In this document: positions 33,041-41,312 of the stretch, piece by piece
Position numbering within the stretch: position 1 is the first letter of the stretch
Layout: each line of letters begins with the position of its first letter
Assembly (NCBI GenBank): GCA_002340095.1
Contig: DDKS01000046.1
Span: 15,434 to 79,433, forward strand
DNA: 64,000 bases
Direction: 5' to 3'
Source: Betaproteobacteria bacterium UBA2592
Lineage (GTDB): Bacteria > Pseudomonadota > Gammaproteobacteria > Burkholderiales > Rhodocyclaceae
Made by a program: the position numbers and the translations under genes
The notes under the pieces: generated by a model
The model's input: only the letters and a program-made list of their open reading frames with translations
Database searches by the model: none
What the model was told of the DNA's origin: nothing

Positions 33041-33269
33041 CGCCCCGCTCAAGTAGCGGGGCTTTCCAGAGCGCATTCCTGAGAGTGCGTTCTGGAGAGA
33101 AAGAATTGTCGCTTCTGGTTGTCCAGGAGCTGCAAAGCGGTAGCTGGCCGCTCTAAACAAGCAGCATCGAGGCGCCGAGTCGGGTAACCGGATCGGCAAT
33201 CATCAACCCCAGCCGGGGCATCTATCCCCGGCGTGGGGATAGGTGTCTCCGGCGAAAGGAGGCACTCAT
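33041..33269 (+). ncRNA. Structured leader RNA, TAGCTGG type, copy 2
   Basis: In order: a terminator-like stem CCCCGC/GCGGGG (about 33044-33062); a stem around GAGCGCATTC/GAGTGCGTTC; hairpin AGCGG-TAGCTGG-CCGCT at 33136-33152; AAACAAGCAGCATC; a variable stem; CCGGGG/CCCCGG; and TGTCTCC (33244-33250) facing the AAAGGAGGCA ribosome site of the nuclease gene. It is the clearest full-length example. Confidence 0.8.
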
Positions 33270-34106
33270 ATGAAAATGGAAAACGTCGGCCTGCTTTCCA
33301 TGCCGGCCGATCAGTACCACGCTCACCCAGCGGTGGGGCATTCGGGACTTGTGCGCATCATGCGCTCGCCCGCCCATTACCAGGAGTATGTGAGCAATCC
33401 GCCCGAGCCGACTCCGGCGATGCAGTTGGGCACGGCCTTCCATACGGCGCTGCTCGAACATGATCGGTTCAGCCAGACCTTCGTGGCAGCGCCGAAGTTC
33501 GACCGGCGCACCAAGGAAGGAAAGGCCGCAGCCGAGGCTTGGGAGGTCGAAAACGCGGGCAAGACCTCGCTGACCGTCGACCAGATGGTGGTCATCGAAG
33601 AGATGGTTGTCAGCGTGCGCTCTCATGCTGGGGCGGAGCGTCTCTTGGCCGAAGGAGTTGCCGAGATGTCGGCGTTCTGGATCGACCGGGAAACCGGCAT
33701 CGAGTGCAAATGCCGGCCGGACTTTCTGTCCATGGCAGGGGAGACCGTCACCGGCATCGTGGACGTGAAGACCTGCTGCGACGCGAGCGCCGATGGCTTT
33801 GCTCGCGCTATCGCGACGCTGGGCTACGACGTGCAGGCGGCTTTCTACCAGGATGGCCTGAAGGCCGTGACTGGCAGAACCATCCCGTTCTACTTCATCG
33901 CCGTTGAGAAGGAGGCGCCGTTCGCGGTTGCGGCCTACAAGGCGAGCGACGAGGTGATCGAGGTTGGGCGCGCCAAGTATCGCGGCGCGCTCCAGCTGCT
34001 CCAGTGGTGCCGAACCAAGGGCAGTTGGCCTGGCTACCAGCCGAACGGGGAGGTCGAAACGATCAACCTGCCGCGCTGGGCGTCGAACTTCGATCTGGAG
34101 GGGTGA
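33270..34106 (+). CDS. RecE-like PD-(D/E)XK exonuclease
   Basis: A 278-residue protein resembling the DUF3799/exonuclease VIII C-terminal family. Landmarks: GLVRIMRSPAHYQEY, QLGTAFHTALLEHDRF with the conserved His, then the catalytic set ECKCRPDFLS, VDVKTC and YDVQAAFYQDGL (Asp...Asp-Val-Lys and Gln/Tyr). Such enzymes digest one strand of duplex DNA and hand it to a RecT-like annealase; recT lies 1.5 kb downstream. The ATG at 33270 has a perfect AAGGAGG. Confidence 0.85.
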   Translation: MKMENVGLLSMPADQYHAHPAVGHSGLVRIMRSPAHYQEYVSNPPEPTPAMQLGTAFHTALLEHDRFSQTFVAAPKFDRRTKEGKAAAEAWEVENAGKTSLTVDQMVVIEEMVVSVRSHAGAERLLAEGVAEMSAFWIDRETGIECKCRPDFLSMAGETVTGIVDVKTCCDASADGFARAIATLGYDVQAAFYQDGLKAVTGRTIPFYFIAVEKEAPFAVAAYKASDEVIEVGRAKYRGALQLLQWCRTKGSWPGYQPNGEVETINLPRWASNFDLEG

Positions 34107-34109
34107 AGC

Positions 34110-34370
34110 ATGACATCGAATCCGATCGAAGATGTCGTGCCTCATCTCCATGAGGTTGGCGAGGTTCTCCTGGTTGCCGCGATGTGCATCGAGGGGCAAC
34201 AGGCTGCGCTGGAACGTGCCGAGGCTGAGGTGACCAGGCTTAGGCGCGAAATCGAGCAGGCTCGCAACCATCTTCTCGAACGTGTTCGCAAGAACTACGT
34301 CGACTCGGAGATCGAGGCGGCCGACGTGATGTGCTCACGGTGCAAGCCCACGAGGAGGAATGGCGAATGA
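34110..34370 (+). CDS. Small coiled-coil protein, unknown
   Basis: An 86-residue protein with a central helix rich in Glu, Arg and Leu (ALERAEAEVTRLRREIEQAR) that should form a coiled coil, and a C-terminal CSRCKPTRR. It follows the nuclease gene by three bases and overlaps the next ATG, so it belongs to the same operon. Confidence 0.55.
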   Translation: MTSNPIEDVVPHLHEVGEVLLVAAMCIEGQQAALERAEAEVTRLRREIEQARNHLLERVRKNYVDSEIEAADVMCSRCKPTRRNGE

Positions 34371-34810
34371 GCATCTACACGGGATACCTGCTGACGCCGG
34401 GCGTCGAATTCGCCGATGGCGATTTCATCCCGAAGGCGTCCCCGGAAGAGGCCGACGAGGTTGTCGACCGGGAAGGCGATGCGGTCACCGCTTATGCGCT
34501 GATGGGTTTCGACCCTGAGGGCGACAGGTGGGAGGTTCTGATGGTGACGTACCGTCCGACGACGCTCGTGCGCCGGGTGCGGATGATGTTCGGACTCAGG
34601 CTCGAATGGGACGGTAGCGCACCCATGAATTTCGACCGCGGAGACGGCATCGAGATCGTCAAGTACGCCAGGAACTCTCTTGAGACCGCGATTGCCTTCG
34701 GCGGCCTGATGTCGGGGATGCCGGGAGCCCGGAAAGAATGGGAGTTCGCGCGGGCGCATGAACTGGCAGATCGGCTCGGGGTCGTCATCCGCGACGATAG
34801 CGGCAAGTAG
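34367..34810 (+). CDS. Hypothetical protein
   Basis: A 147-residue soluble protein of no recognised family, beginning MSIYTGYLLTPGVEFADGDF. An AGGAGGAA precedes the ATG at 34367, which overlaps the previous stop by four bases. The mid region (TTLVRRVRMMFGLRLEWDG) may form a sheet and helix; there are no catalytic motifs. Position between recE-like and recT genes suggests a role in the element's DNA metabolism, as an inference only. Confidence 0.6.
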   Translation: MSIYTGYLLTPGVEFADGDFIPKASPEEADEVVDREGDAVTAYALMGFDPEGDRWEVLMVTYRPTTLVRRVRMMFGLRLEWDGSAPMNFDRGDGIEIVKYARNSLETAIAFGGLMSGMPGARKEWEFARAHELADRLGVVIRDDSGK

Positions 34811-34825
34811 TCAATTTTTTCAACC

Positions 34826-34901
34826 GGCGGGACCGCACCATGAGTCCCGCCGGGGCCCATGGTGCGCCGCCTTTACCCAATAGAGAAAGGAGGTGATAAC
34901 C
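34826..34901 (+). promoter_or_regulatory. Short leader with GC stem and exceptional ribosome site
   Basis: GGCGGGAC pairs with GTCCCGCC (about 34827-34853), then GGTGCGCC and AAAGGAGGTGATAACC before the ATG at 34902. The ribosome site is a near-perfect complement of the 16S rRNA tail, so occlusion in a stem would have a large effect. Confidence 0.55.
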
Positions 34902-35231
34902 ATGGAGCACGGCATACAGCATGGCGTGAGGGATGAGTTCGTTATGGCGGCATCTCCAGTGACGCGGTTGCTCGGACATTCTCTAGCAGTCGCTCTGGGA
35001 TTTTGCGGTCTTGCGGCAATCTCCATGATCCCCATCGGCGCCATGAAAGTGTTGATTTGGCTTGGCATCGGGCATCTTGCCGAGCCGCTACATGCGCTCG
35101 AAACACTTCTGCTGGTTGTCGACATCTGCCTGTTTGGCATAGTATTCTTATCAGGCGTAGCGGTCTTTCTCGTGGAGACGCTGACGGCAACGAGACGACA
35201 GGTCATAATGGCATGGAGGAACCATGAATAA
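34902..35231 (+). CDS. Small membrane protein, unknown
   Basis: A 109-residue protein with two or three hydrophobic helices (LGHSLAVALGFCGLAAISM, AMKVLIWLGIGHL, LLLVVDICLFGIVFLSG) and a basic C-terminus. The ATG at 34902 is chosen over GTG at 34893 because of the AAGGAGG spacing. Function unknown. Confidence 0.6.
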   Translation: MEHGIQHGVRDEFVMAASPVTRLLGHSLAVALGFCGLAAISMIPIGAMKVLIWLGIGHLAEPLHALETLLLVVDICLFGIVFLSGVAVFLVETLTATRRQVIMAWRNHE

Positions 35232-35373
35232 GCTCTCGAAAGAATTCCTGACGGGATTCGAGGAAGGATGGGGTTCGTTCTGGTCGCCGTTTACTGGCCT
35301 ATGCAAGGCGCTGGCCGCAACATGGCGGCGCCACGTTTCTATGCCGCATGGGCGGAACTGTCGCCACGCTTGA
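35224..35373 (+). CDS. Small protein, unknown (49 residues)
   Basis: MNKLSKEFLTGFEEGWGSFW opens a 49-residue protein that overlaps the previous stop by eight bases, a common sign of coupled translation. It is aromatic at the N-terminal part and basic (RRHVSMPHGRNCRH) at the end. It may associate with the membrane protein encoded before it. Too short to assign. Confidence 0.45.
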   Translation: MNKLSKEFLTGFEEGWGSFWSPFTGLCKALAATWRRHVSMPHGRNCRHA

Positions 35374-35459
35374 GCGGCAGAGAGATGATCGACACCAGAA
35401 CTCAAGCGGATCGAACAGGGATTCAAAGCGGCCTGACCGATTCGCGGTTTCAGTAGGTT

Positions 35460-35605
35460 ATGCAGTAGCGGTAGCTGGCCGCTCTAAACAAGCAGCATCG
35501 AAGAGCACGGGCTGCCGTGCATTCAACAACCCAGGCGGGGTCGCCATGATCCCCGTCCGGGGCCATGGTGTAACCGCCTTTTTTCTTTTGAAGAAAGGAA
35601 ACACC
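35460..35605 (+). ncRNA. Structured leader RNA, TAGCTGG type, copy 3
   Basis: Hairpin AGCGG-TAGCTGG-CCGCT at 35467-35483, then AAACAAGCAGCATC, a stem around CACGGGCTGCCGTG, a GGGG/CCCC stem, and GGTGT (35567-35571), which can pair with ACACC (35601-35605) directly against the recT ATG. This is the shortest copy; it lacks the 5' terminator-like stem. Confidence 0.78.
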
Positions 35606-36706
35606 ATGGCACTTCAAGCACTCAAGAACATCAATCGCTCGGCTCCCGCCGATGCCCCGAAGGACTTTCCGGCGATGCTGGAGAAGTTCAAGGGAGAGAT
35701 CGCGCGGGCGCTGCCTCGACATATCAACCCTGACCGCATGGCGCGTATCGCCTTGACGGCATTCCGCATGACGCCGAAGCTGGGCGAATGCGATCCGCGC
35801 TCGGTCTTCGCGGCCGTCATCCAGTCCTCTCAGCTTGGCCTGGAGGTGGGCCTGATGGGCGAGGCGCATCTGGTGCCGTTCAAGGGCCAGTGCCAACTCA
35901 TCCCCGGCTACACCGGGCTGATGAAGCTGGCGCGCCAGTCCGGTCTGGTCCAGGACATCTATGCGCACGAGGTCCGCGTGAAGGACAAGTTCACGCTGAA
36001 GCTCGGCATGGAGCGCTCCCTGGAGCATGAGCCGCTGACGGCCCCTGGCGGCTTCCCCGCCTCCGACGAGGAGCGGGGCGAGGTGGCCGGCTTCTACGCC
36101 GTCGCCGTCTTCAAGGATGGTTCGCGCACCTTCGTGGCGATGAGCCGCAAGGAGGTCGAGAAGATCCGCGATGGCAGCCGGGGCTACCAGTCGGCCAAGC
36201 AGTACAAGAAGGAGTCTGTCTGGGACACCGACTTCGTGGCGATGGGTCTCAAGACTGTCATCCGGCGGCTGTGCAAGTTCCTGCCGAAATCCCCTGAGCT
36301 GGCGACGGCGCTGGCGATGGACGCGGTGAGCGAGCAAGGTCAGGCGCAGAACCTGGATCTCAACGAGGTCATCGAGGGCAACTACGCCCCGGTGGTCGAT
36401 GATGAGCAGGGAGATGCCCCGGATGCCGAGGCCGCGACTGCCGTCAAGCCGGAAGCAACGTCGCAGCAGGTGAAGGGCGGCAAACCCGAGACCGCGGCCG
36501 CGCAAGCCGCCAAGGCTGAGGGGCAGGGCGCCGGCAATGGCGCTTCGCTGCTCGATGCTGCGATCAAGTCCATGGAGAAAGCGAAGACGGTGGATGCGCT
36601 GGATGAAGCCTATATCCGCGCCGAAGCCGAGTTCACGGGCGTCGAGCTCGAAACCCTGATGCGGGAATACCGCCGTATCAAGGCCGATCTCGGCAGCCTG
36701 ATCTAA
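35606..36706 (+). CDS. recT: RecT-family single-strand annealing recombinase
   Basis: A 366-residue annealase. The family core runs from about residue 40 to 240: HINPDRMARIALTAFR, PRSVFAAVIQSSQLGLEVG, LIPGYTGLMKLARQSG and KTVIRRLCKFLP. An Ala/Lys/Glu-rich linker (residues about 270-320) precedes a short C-terminal helical region. Such proteins anneal complementary strands after a RecE-like nuclease, encoded 1.5 kb upstream, has exposed them; SSB is encoded 1 kb downstream. The ATG at 35606 with AAGGAAA at the end of the leader fixes the start. Confidence 0.93.
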   Translation: MALQALKNINRSAPADAPKDFPAMLEKFKGEIARALPRHINPDRMARIALTAFRMTPKLGECDPRSVFAAVIQSSQLGLEVGLMGEAHLVPFKGQCQLIPGYTGLMKLARQSGLVQDIYAHEVRVKDKFTLKLGMERSLEHEPLTAPGGFPASDEERGEVAGFYAVAVFKDGSRTFVAMSRKEVEKIRDGSRGYQSAKQYKKESVWDTDFVAMGLKTVIRRLCKFLPKSPELATALAMDAVSEQGQAQNLDLNEVIEGNYAPVVDDEQGDAPDAEAATAVKPEATSQQVKGGKPETAAAQAAKAEGQGAGNGASLLDAAIKSMEKAKTVDALDEAYIRAEAEFTGVELETLMREYRRIKADLGSLI

Positions 36707-36714
36707 CTCCAATC

Positions 36715-36950
36715 CCCAACCCCGCGCTTCGGTGCGGGGTTTTCCGGAGCGCATTCTTCGGAGTGCGCCGCGGAAAGCCCGATTTCTCTTTCTGGCTCTG
36801 CCAGGAGAAAAGAAGGTAGCTGGCCTTCTGAAACAAACAGCATCATGGCGGCATCCGGGAAACCGGTTGTCAATGCACAACCCCGCCGGGGACGCATGTT
36901 CCCGGCAAGGGAAGAAGCGTCTTCGGCTGGCTCTTTCTATGGAGGCGAAG
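36715..36950 (+). ncRNA. Structured leader RNA, TAGCTGG type, copy 4
   Basis: Terminator-like CCCCGC/GCGGGG with TTTT at about 36721-36742; GAGCGCATTC/GGAGTGCGCC stem; TCTGGCTCTGCCAGGAGA stem; hairpin AGAAGG-TAGCTGG-CCTTCT at 36811-36829; AAACAAACAGCATC; then CCGCCGGGG with CCCGGCAAGGG. The distinctive stem bases compared with other copies show compensatory change. Confidence 0.78.
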
Positions 36951-37619
36951 ATGTTCTTTGAGCAAAAGGTCGACCTGCGATCCAAGCGGGCGATGGCCGA
37001 TTTCCTGGCGGGCCACTACCGCTACTTCACGATGAACTCGTGGAACAAGGGAACCAGCTACGCCAACTGCATCAAGGTGAATCGGCTCGGGCTGTCGCGC
37101 GACCAGAACAGCCGTGTCTGGAACTACGACATCTTGGGCACGGATTACTGGGACGAGATCCGGTATCCGATCGACGATTTCACGGAGGAAACCGGTGGAA
37201 GCTACATGATCGGCACCAATGGGCGTTCCGGCGGCTATCTGGTTCTCTATCGCGGGGAGTATTACGACCCGGGATACAAGAGCCGGTGCCGCGCCTGCGG
37301 CCAACTGAACTACCAAGCCGTCTGCGGCGAGGTGGGAACGTGCGGCCGGTGCAACAAGGTCGATCGGGTCAATCTCCCCCGTCCGCTTCGTTGGCATCGT
37401 GTCATCGGCGGTGGGATCGACGACGAGCTCGGTTGGGACGATCTGATGGATCTCTCGGTTTCCGATCTGCGAGACAAGGTCGATCTGGTCTGCCGGTTCG
37501 ACCGCGCCTGCGACGAGATCAGGGAGGCTTTCATCGACATCGTGGACAACTGCATGGTTGTCGAGGAAACGGTGATGGTTCCCAAGACCGTCCGTCGCAT
37601 CGTCTTCGCTACGGCGTAG
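36951..37619 (+). CDS. Zinc-ribbon protein, unknown
   Basis: A 222-residue protein with four cysteines in [13 protein letters not shown] and [10 protein letters not shown] (about residues 109-135), a probable zinc ribbon. The N-terminal part is rich in aromatic residues ([20 protein letters not shown]). No named family recognised; conserved-looking neighbours suggest a DNA-linked role. The ATG at 36951 follows GGAGGCGA at 36941-36948. Confidence 0.65.
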   Translation: MFFEQKVDLRSKRAMADFLAGHYRYFTMNSWNKGTSYANCIKVNRLGLSRDQNSRVWNYDILGTDYWDEIRYPIDDFTEETGGSYMIGTNGRSGGYLVLYRGEYYDPGYKSRCRACGQLNYQAVCGEVGTCGRCNKVDRVNLPRPLRWHRVIGGGIDDELGWDDLMDLSVSDLRDKVDLVCRFDRACDEIREAFIDIVDNCMVVEETVMVPKTVRRIVFATA

Positions 37620-37637
37620 ACGTCACTCATTCATTCA

Positions 37638-37716
37638 ATTCGGCGGGAACGCCATGCTCCCGCCGGGGGCATGGTGCGGCCGCCTTTTCCGTCTCATGAC
37701 AGAAAGGAGTTTAACC
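37638..37716 (+). promoter_or_regulatory. Short leader of ssb
   Basis: GGCGGGA pairs with TCCCGCC (about 37641-37664), then GGTGCGGCCGCC and AAAGGAGTTTAACC before ATG 37717. It matches the 3' module before the gene at 34902, including CATGGTGCG and the position of the ribosome site. Confidence 0.55.
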
Positions 37717-38094
37717 ATGTTGAATAAAGTCCAACTGATCGGCTTTCTTGGGGCTGACCCGGATGTTCGCTACACCCAGGACCAGGAGGCCGTGGCGCGT
37801 GTGCGTATCGCTACCTCCGAGACCTGGAAGAAGAACGGCGAGAAGCATGAGAAAACCGAATGGCACAACGTCGTGTTCTTCGGAAAGCTCGGCGAGATCG
37901 TCGGCGAGCATCTGAAGAAGGGCTCCCTGGTGTACGTCGAGGGCCACCTTCAGACGCGCTCGTGGGAAAAGGATGGCGAGAACCGCTATACCACGGAGAT
38001 CGTCGCTGAAGCGATGAAGATGCTCCCCGGCGGCAAGGCCAAGGCCGAGTCCCAGGGCAAGTCGCAACAGCCCAGTAACGATGGACCGTTCTGA
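37717..38094 (+). CDS. ssb: Single-stranded DNA-binding protein
   Basis: A 125-residue SSB with the OB fold ([20 protein letters not shown], then [15 protein letters not shown] and [15 protein letters not shown]) and the classical acidic tip, here ending DGPF, which binds partner proteins such as RecO, PriA and exonuclease I. It is shorter than chromosomal SSB, as usual for mobile elements. It sits after recE-like and recT genes and before the primase. Confidence 0.95.
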   Translation: MLNKVQLIGFLGADPDVRYTQDQEAVARVRIATSETWKKNGEKHEKTEWHNVVFFGKLGEIVGEHLKKGSLVYVEGHLQTRSWEKDGENRYTTEIVAEAMKMLPGGKAKAESQGKSQQPSNDGPF

Positions 38095-38105
38095 AAGGAG
38101 GCATC

Positions 38106-38429
38106 ATGTTGCTGACAGAGACTGATGCCGAGAGGAAGTGGTGTCCTTTCGCGGCATCCAATCCAGATAACACGTCGTGCATCGCTGATAGCTGCGCGAT
38201 GTGGAACTGGGCCCCGATCACAAATCCTTCGAACGGGGCTCGACGGTTCCGGGAGGCAGACAACCCTGCCGCCGAAACCGAGCAGGAAGCCGGTACCAAG
38301 CCGGAACACTGCCATGGCTGGGAGTTCTGCCCCTGCGGGGAGGAACCAGCCGGATGGGTCGAGCCAGCAGCCGAAGCCGATAAGCGCCGCCTCGGCTATT
38401 GCGGCCTTGCCGGCAAGCCTGAGCTTTGA
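38106..38429 (+). CDS. Cysteine-rich small protein, unknown
   Basis: A 107-residue protein with cysteines in KWCPFA, SCIADSCAMWNW, HCHGWEFCPCG and GYCG. The CPF...C..C.MW spacing resembles zinc-binding proteins of phages and elements, but I assign no function. A strong GAAAGGAGG lies eight bases upstream. Eleven bases follow the ssb stop. Confidence 0.55.
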   Translation: MLLTETDAERKWCPFAASNPDNTSCIADSCAMWNWAPITNPSNGARRFREADNPAAETEQEAGTKPEHCHGWEFCPCGEEPAGWVEPAAEADKRRLGYCGLAGKPEL

Positions 38430-38444
38430 TCGCGGGAGGCGGCG

Positions 38445-38666
38445 ATGGAAATCATTACCGTCACCCTGCCCGCCTATTGGGCTTCGGCGCTCATCAACGG
38501 CGATTGGAGCGGGCTGGAGTACGCGGCTCCGGATGAAGCGGTCAAGGCGAAAGCCTGGCAGATGGAATCCGGGTTACGTGTTCTCTCGTGCGGCGAAGAG
38601 CAATTCGTTGCGCGATTCGATGGTCTCCTGACTGAGTGTCTGGAGTACCACTGCACGCGGCCCTGA
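38445..38666 (+). CDS. Small hypothetical protein
   Basis: A 73-residue protein, MEIITVTLPAYWASALINGD at the start, with a GGGAGG ribosome site. It looks like one small alpha/beta domain and resembles uncharacterised small proteins of conjugative elements. It is the last gene before the next leader. Confidence 0.55.
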   Translation: MEIITVTLPAYWASALINGDWSGLEYAAPDEAVKAKAWQMESGLRVLSCGEEQFVARFDGLLTECLEYHCTRP

Positions 38667-38674
38667 CGCCACTA

Positions 38675-38815
38675 AACCCCAGCCGGGGAGGGAATCCCCG
38701 GCTGGGGAGCCTCCTCGCGCTGGTTCCTTCTACACCCCGGACCGGGGCATCCCCAAGTGCCTCCCTTTCGGCGGTGCTTCGGGATGCCCCGACCGGGGCT
38801 TTCCAGGAGAAGACC
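38675..38815 (+). promoter_or_regulatory. Leader of the primase-like gene with nested GC stems
   Basis: CCCCAGCCGGGG with CCCCGGCTGGGG (about 38677-38707) is a long near-perfect stem. CCCCGGACCGGGGCATCC and a later GGATGCCCCGACCGGGG (about 38735-38799) can pair around GTGCCTCCC. No TAGCTGG hairpin. Confidence 0.6.
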
Positions 38816-39919
38816 ATGACGAAAGAGGAGTTGGACCGCCTCAAGGAAGAGGTGCTACGCATGGCGCGTGGGAACTGGGGAGCGATCCTCGGGGCTCTCG
38901 CGCCGCAACTGCAGGCCGCGCTCGATCGGGCCGGTCGCCATGTGCCTTGTCCGGTGCATGGCGGCAAGGATGGGTTCCGCGTCTTCAAGGATGTGGACGA
39001 CACCGGAGGCACTGTCTGCAATACCTGCGGGATCAATTCCGACGGTATTGCGACACTCATGTGGGTGAATGGCTGGCGCTACGCCGCCACCCTCAAGGCC
39101 GTGGCCGACTACTTGCGTGTGGGAATTCGCACGGCGAGACCCGCGCGGAAGGTGGCGAAGCCTGAGCCCCAGAAGGGCGATGAGGACGAGCGACTCAGAC
39201 AATCACTCAACCGGGTGTGGAACGAGTCGATTTCGATCTCGGATCGTGACGCCGAACCGGCCAGGCTCTACCTGGCGCGCCGCGGAATATCGATCTCGCC
39301 CCCGGAAACCCTCCGGTTCCATCCGTCGCTGTCGTACTACGACGGCGACAAGAAGATCGGCGAATACCCGGCCATCATCGCAATGGTGACCGGCGCGCAG
39401 GGGAATCCGGTGACGATTCACCGGACTTACCTCACGCCAGACGGGAAGAAAGCCCCCGTCGAGTCGCCCAAGAAGCTGATGGCCTACCCGAAGGATCGCA
39501 AGATCGTCGGCGGGGCCATCCGGCTCACGGAGGCTGGCCTCCAGGTGATGGCGGTGGCCGAGGGACTGGAAACGTCTCTGGCGGTGATGGAAGGGACAGG
39601 ATTGCCGGTGTGGTGTGCGGTCAACGCGCTTCTGCTGGAAAACTTCGTCCCGCCCGAGCCGGTAGAGCGCGTCCTCGTCTTCGCGGACAAGGATCGGCCA
39701 ACCGAGCAACATCCCAAGGGTCACGGACAGGAAGCCGCCAAGCAACTCGTCCAGCGGCTCTGGGAGATGGGAATCAAGGCATCGGCCATCGTTCCGGCCG
39801 GGGACATCCAAGCGGGCCAGAAATCTCTGGACTGGCTGGACATCCTGAACCGGGACGGAAAGGCCGGCTTCCCCACCGTTCAATCCATCGAGGCGCATCT
39901 GATGCGCCGCGCAGCCTGA
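38816..39919 (+). CDS. P4-type zinc-finger/Toprim primase-like protein
   Basis: A 367-residue protein with an N-terminal zinc-binding domain (CPVHGGKDGFRVF then CNTCG) as in phage P4 alpha primase, a DUF7146-like middle (LYLARRGIS, HPSLSYYDGDKKIGEYPA) and a C-terminal Toprim (MAVAEGLETSLAV with the metal Glu, and VLVFADKD with the Asp pair). It should make primers for the element's replication or transfer. It lacks a helicase domain. The ATG at 38816 follows CAGGAGA. Confidence 0.85.
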   Translation: MTKEELDRLKEEVLRMARGNWGAILGALAPQLQAALDRAGRHVPCPVHGGKDGFRVFKDVDDTGGTVCNTCGINSDGIATLMWVNGWRYAATLKAVADYLRVGIRTARPARKVAKPEPQKGDEDERLRQSLNRVWNESISISDRDAEPARLYLARRGISISPPETLRFHPSLSYYDGDKKIGEYPAIIAMVTGAQGNPVTIHRTYLTPDGKKAPVESPKKLMAYPKDRKIVGGAIRLTEAGLQVMAVAEGLETSLAVMEGTGLPVWCAVNALLLENFVPPEPVERVLVFADKDRPTEQHPKGHGQEAAKQLVQRLWEMGIKASAIVPAGDIQAGQKSLDWLDILNRDGKAGFPTVQSIEAHLMRRAA

Positions 39920-39932
39920 AGGAGATGATGCC

Positions 39933-40175
39933 ATGTACGGGATCATCGACTTCACCCGGATCGACACCGAACCGGGCGCGGCCTCGGCGTTCGCGCCGCC
40001 CATGGGCTTCGATGGGGACTACCGCGAGTACATGCGGGAGCGCTGGAGGCAGGATCCCGGCGTTCGGCAGCATGTTGCGGTCGTGGGACGGATGCTCGCC
40101 AAGGGAGAGACCGTGACGTTCTGCGGTCCCTTCGCCGTCGAGGCGCGACGGATCGCGGAAGCGGTCCGGCCGTGA
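39933..40175 (+). CDS. Small hypothetical protein
   Basis: An 80-residue protein of unknown function, MYGIIDFTRIDTEPGAAS at the start and TFCGPFAVEARRIAEA at the end, with a GAAGGAGATG ribosome site. It follows the primase gene by 13 bases and is probably co-translated. Confidence 0.5.
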   Translation: MYGIIDFTRIDTEPGAASAFAPPMGFDGDYREYMRERWRQDPGVRQHVAVVGRMLAKGETVTFCGPFAVEARRIAEAVRP

Positions 40176-40177
40176 CA

Positions 40178-40455
40178 TTAGCGCCCCGCCGCAAGGCGGG
40201 GCTTTTCCCAGCGCATTGAGCAGTGCGCTGCGAAAAGCCAGCATTTCTCCTGTCGGTTCGACCGATGGGCGGATGGTCCTAGCTGGGGACCTGAAAGAAG
40301 CAGCAACAAATGGCCGACCGCTGTTTGCGGCGGCAATCGGTACGCCGACCGTGCCATGCGCGGCGGCGTGTTTCAACCCCTCGGGGGCATTCACTGCCCC
40401 GAGGGCGTGGTGTCTCCGAGCCGCTACCGGACGGTATCCGGTTTGGAGACGGTAA
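40178..40455 (+). ncRNA. Structured leader RNA, TAGCTGG type, copy 5
   Basis: CCCCGCC/GGCGGGG stem with CTTTTCC (40182-40207); AGCGCATTGAGCAGTGCGCT stem; CGGTTCGACCG stem; hairpin GGTCC-TAGCTGG-GGACC at 40275-40291; GAAAGAAGCAGCAAC; CCCCTCGGGGG/CCCCGAGGG stem; then GGTGTCTCC at 40410-40418. The stem bases differ fully from copies 2 and 3 while the loop is unchanged. Confidence 0.78.
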
Positions 40456-40812
40456 ATGGAACCGATCAATGAAGGTGCAATTGTCATTGCTCCGTTCCGT
40501 TTCGGCGAAACGGAACAGAAAAAGCTCCGCCCATGCCTGGTGTGGCATGTAACTCCCGTTTGCGTTGTGCTGGTCTACATATCCAGCAAGCACGTATCGG
40601 AAACGGGAAGCCGACCAACCGAGGTGGCGCTTGGACTCAAAGAGGGAACAGCCGTTGGCTTGTCGAAGCCAAGCAGGATCGACTTCTCGAAGAGAGACAA
40701 GATCATGCCATGGCAGATCGTCAAGATCGTCGGTCACATCGATGCGCTTCCAAGAAGGAAGCTGGCGGAGTGTGCCGAGGCGGCGGATGCAGCTGGTCTG
40801 CTCAACGGTTGA
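40456..40812 (+). CDS. PemK/MazF-like growth inhibitor
   Basis: A 118-residue protein resembling PemK/MazF mRNA interferases: INEGAIVIAPFRF, KLRPCLVWHVTPV, VYISSKHVSETGSRPTEVAL and PSRIDFSKRDKIMPWQIVK. No antitoxin gene lies directly upstream; instead a long structured leader precedes it, and the next gene converges on it with an 11-base overlap. It may be a lone family member with another role, or toxin control may be through the leader. Confidence 0.7.
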   Translation: MEPINEGAIVIAPFRFGETEQKKLRPCLVWHVTPVCVVLVYISSKHVSETGSRPTEVALGLKEGTAVGLSKPSRIDFSKRDKIMPWQIVKIVGHIDALPRRKLAECAEAADAAGLLNG

Positions 40813-41251
40813 TGGCGGGATCACTCGGGCAGTGCTTGTTCTGCTTGATGAAACGCACGATGAGTTGCCGTTTCATGAGCGGGTCCAGTTCAGTCTTTAC
40901 TCGATCCTGCTGCTCTGTCGTAAGTAACCGAAAGAGCAGATTACGTTCGAGGGTATCGTCGTCCTCGTGGGGAAGCGGAACGCCGTTGGCGATACGCTCC
41001 TCGATGCGGCGGATGGCGTCCTCGTCGTGGTTCAGGTAGGTCACTTTGCCTACCTTCCGTCCGTGGCGCTTGAATTCGAGTTCTTCGAGCATGTCTTCCT
41101 GTTCGGCAAGACTTTCCCAAGTCTTGTTGATTGCATAGGCAGCCGCCTTGTTTTGACTTACGCCGAGAAATTCGGCGATGTCCTTGAGGCGCTGCTGCGT
41201 AGTCTCGAACCGGGAGACCGATTCGGAGAAGCGAAAGACGAGAGAGCTCAT
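40802..41251 (-). CDS. Putative DNA-binding protein, unknown
   Basis: A 149-residue protein. The N-terminus SLVFRFSESVSRFETTQQRL with IAEFLGVSQNKAAAYAINKTWE resembles a small DNA-binding module (ribbon-helix-helix-like or helix-turn-helix). The rest is helical and charged. It converges with the PemK-like gene and has a palindrome upstream that could be its own operator. It might be the antitoxin in an unusual arrangement, which is speculative. Confidence 0.5.
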   Translation of the reverse strand: MSSLVFRFSESVSRFETTQQRLKDIAEFLGVSQNKAAAYAINKTWESLAEQEDMLEELEFKRHGRKVGKVTYLNHDEDAIRRIEERIANGVPLPHEDDDTLERNLLFRLLTTEQQDRVKTELDPLMKRQLIVRFIKQNKHCPSDPAINR

Positions 41252-41261
41252 GAAATCCTCC

Positions 41262-41292
41262 GTAGTATCACGTAGTATCAGAGTGATACTAT
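41262..41292 (-). promoter_or_regulatory. Palindromic operator upstream of the leftward gene
   Basis: GTAGTATCA occurs as a direct repeat (41262-41270 and 41272-41280) and inverted as TGATACTAT (41284-41292), forming AGTATCA-GAG-TGATACT. It lies 10 to 40 bases upstream of the leftward start at 41251 and fits autoregulation. Confidence 0.6.
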
Positions 41293-41312
41293 AGAGTAAA
41301 ATTCGTTCTGTT

